A stretch of 6,617 bases of DNA. Origin: Pseudorhodobacter antarcticus (lineage in GTDB: Bacteria; Pseudomonadota; Alphaproteobacteria; Rhodobacterales; Rhodobacteraceae). The translations under genes were made by a program, and so were the position numbers. The stretch covers positions 1 through 6,617 of the forward strand of contig CAMDHB010000204.1 of NCBI GenBank assembly GCA_945897655.1. The letters run 5' to 3'. Below, in pieces: positions 6,568 to 6,617 of the stretch. The number at the start of each line of letters is the position of its first letter. Positions within the stretch are counted from its first letter, which is position 1. Under the pieces are notes generated by a model that saw only the letters and a program-made list of their open reading frames with translations, had not been told where the DNA came from and did not search any database.

Positions 6568-6617
6568 CCGACGATCGCCAACTGACCCTGACCCGCCTGA
6601 TCGCCGCCGCACCCGAA
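6564..6617 (+). CDS. Second SRPBCC/AHSA1-type protein, cut by the window end (first 18 residues)
   Basis: An ATG at 6564 overlaps the stop of the preceding gene (ATGA, 6564-6567) and stays open to the end of the window. It encodes MTDDRQLTLTRLIAAAPE, which matches the usual start of an AHSA1-type domain, where a first beta strand precedes an alpha helix beginning APxxxVW. The position and wording resemble residues 7-19 of the preceding protein (LDLELDRLLSAPP), so this is probably a paralogue made by duplication. Only 18 codons are visible, so the call rests on this similarity and on the overlap. Confidence 0.62.
   Translation, partial: MTDDRQLTLTRLIAAAPE

Overview
This window looks like chromosomal DNA from a GC-rich alphaproteobacterium, most likely of the Rhodobacteraceae (Paracoccus/Rhodobacter/Roseobacter type). 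The evidence is strongly GC-biased third codon positions, a short BolA protein divergent from a J-domain protein, and a G-type malate synthase. I place the family from protein character only and have run no search. I see no tRNA, rRNA, insertion sequence, CRISPR array or phage gene.

Layout from left to right. (1) Bases 2-2262, plus strand: the 3' part of a SAM-dependent methyltransferase (its start lies outside the window) overlaps by 4 bases a complete 556-residue GT4-type glycosyltransferase. Together they look like the end of an operon for modifying a surface or secreted glycan. (2) Bases 2263-2378: a short convergent gap with two adjacent hairpins, the second a strong 12-bp stem that probably ends transcription. 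(3) Bases 2379-3333: a divergent pair, a 210-residue protein with a C-terminal J domain (minus) and an 83-residue BolA protein (plus), sharing a 70-base promoter gap. (4) Bases 3420-5567, minus: a complete 715-residue malate synthase G with all recognisable catalytic residues. (5) Bases 5747 to the window end, plus: an ArsR-type repressor followed by two SRPBCC/AHSA1-type proteins, each overlapping the previous gene by a few bases. The second AHSA1 gene is cut by the window edge.

The gene groups do not form one pathway. Malate synthase is central carbon metabolism (glyoxylate bypass or glycolate use). BolA and the J-domain protein point to iron-sulfur/redox and chaperone functions. The ArsR-AHSA1-AHSA1 set is a compact self-regulated operon of unknown ligand. 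I found no clearly new biological system. The points most worth a second look are the non-GT C-terminal domain on the glycosyltransferase, the likely zinc site in the J-domain protein, and an imperfect palindrome over the arsR-type start that could be an operator on a leaderless promoter.
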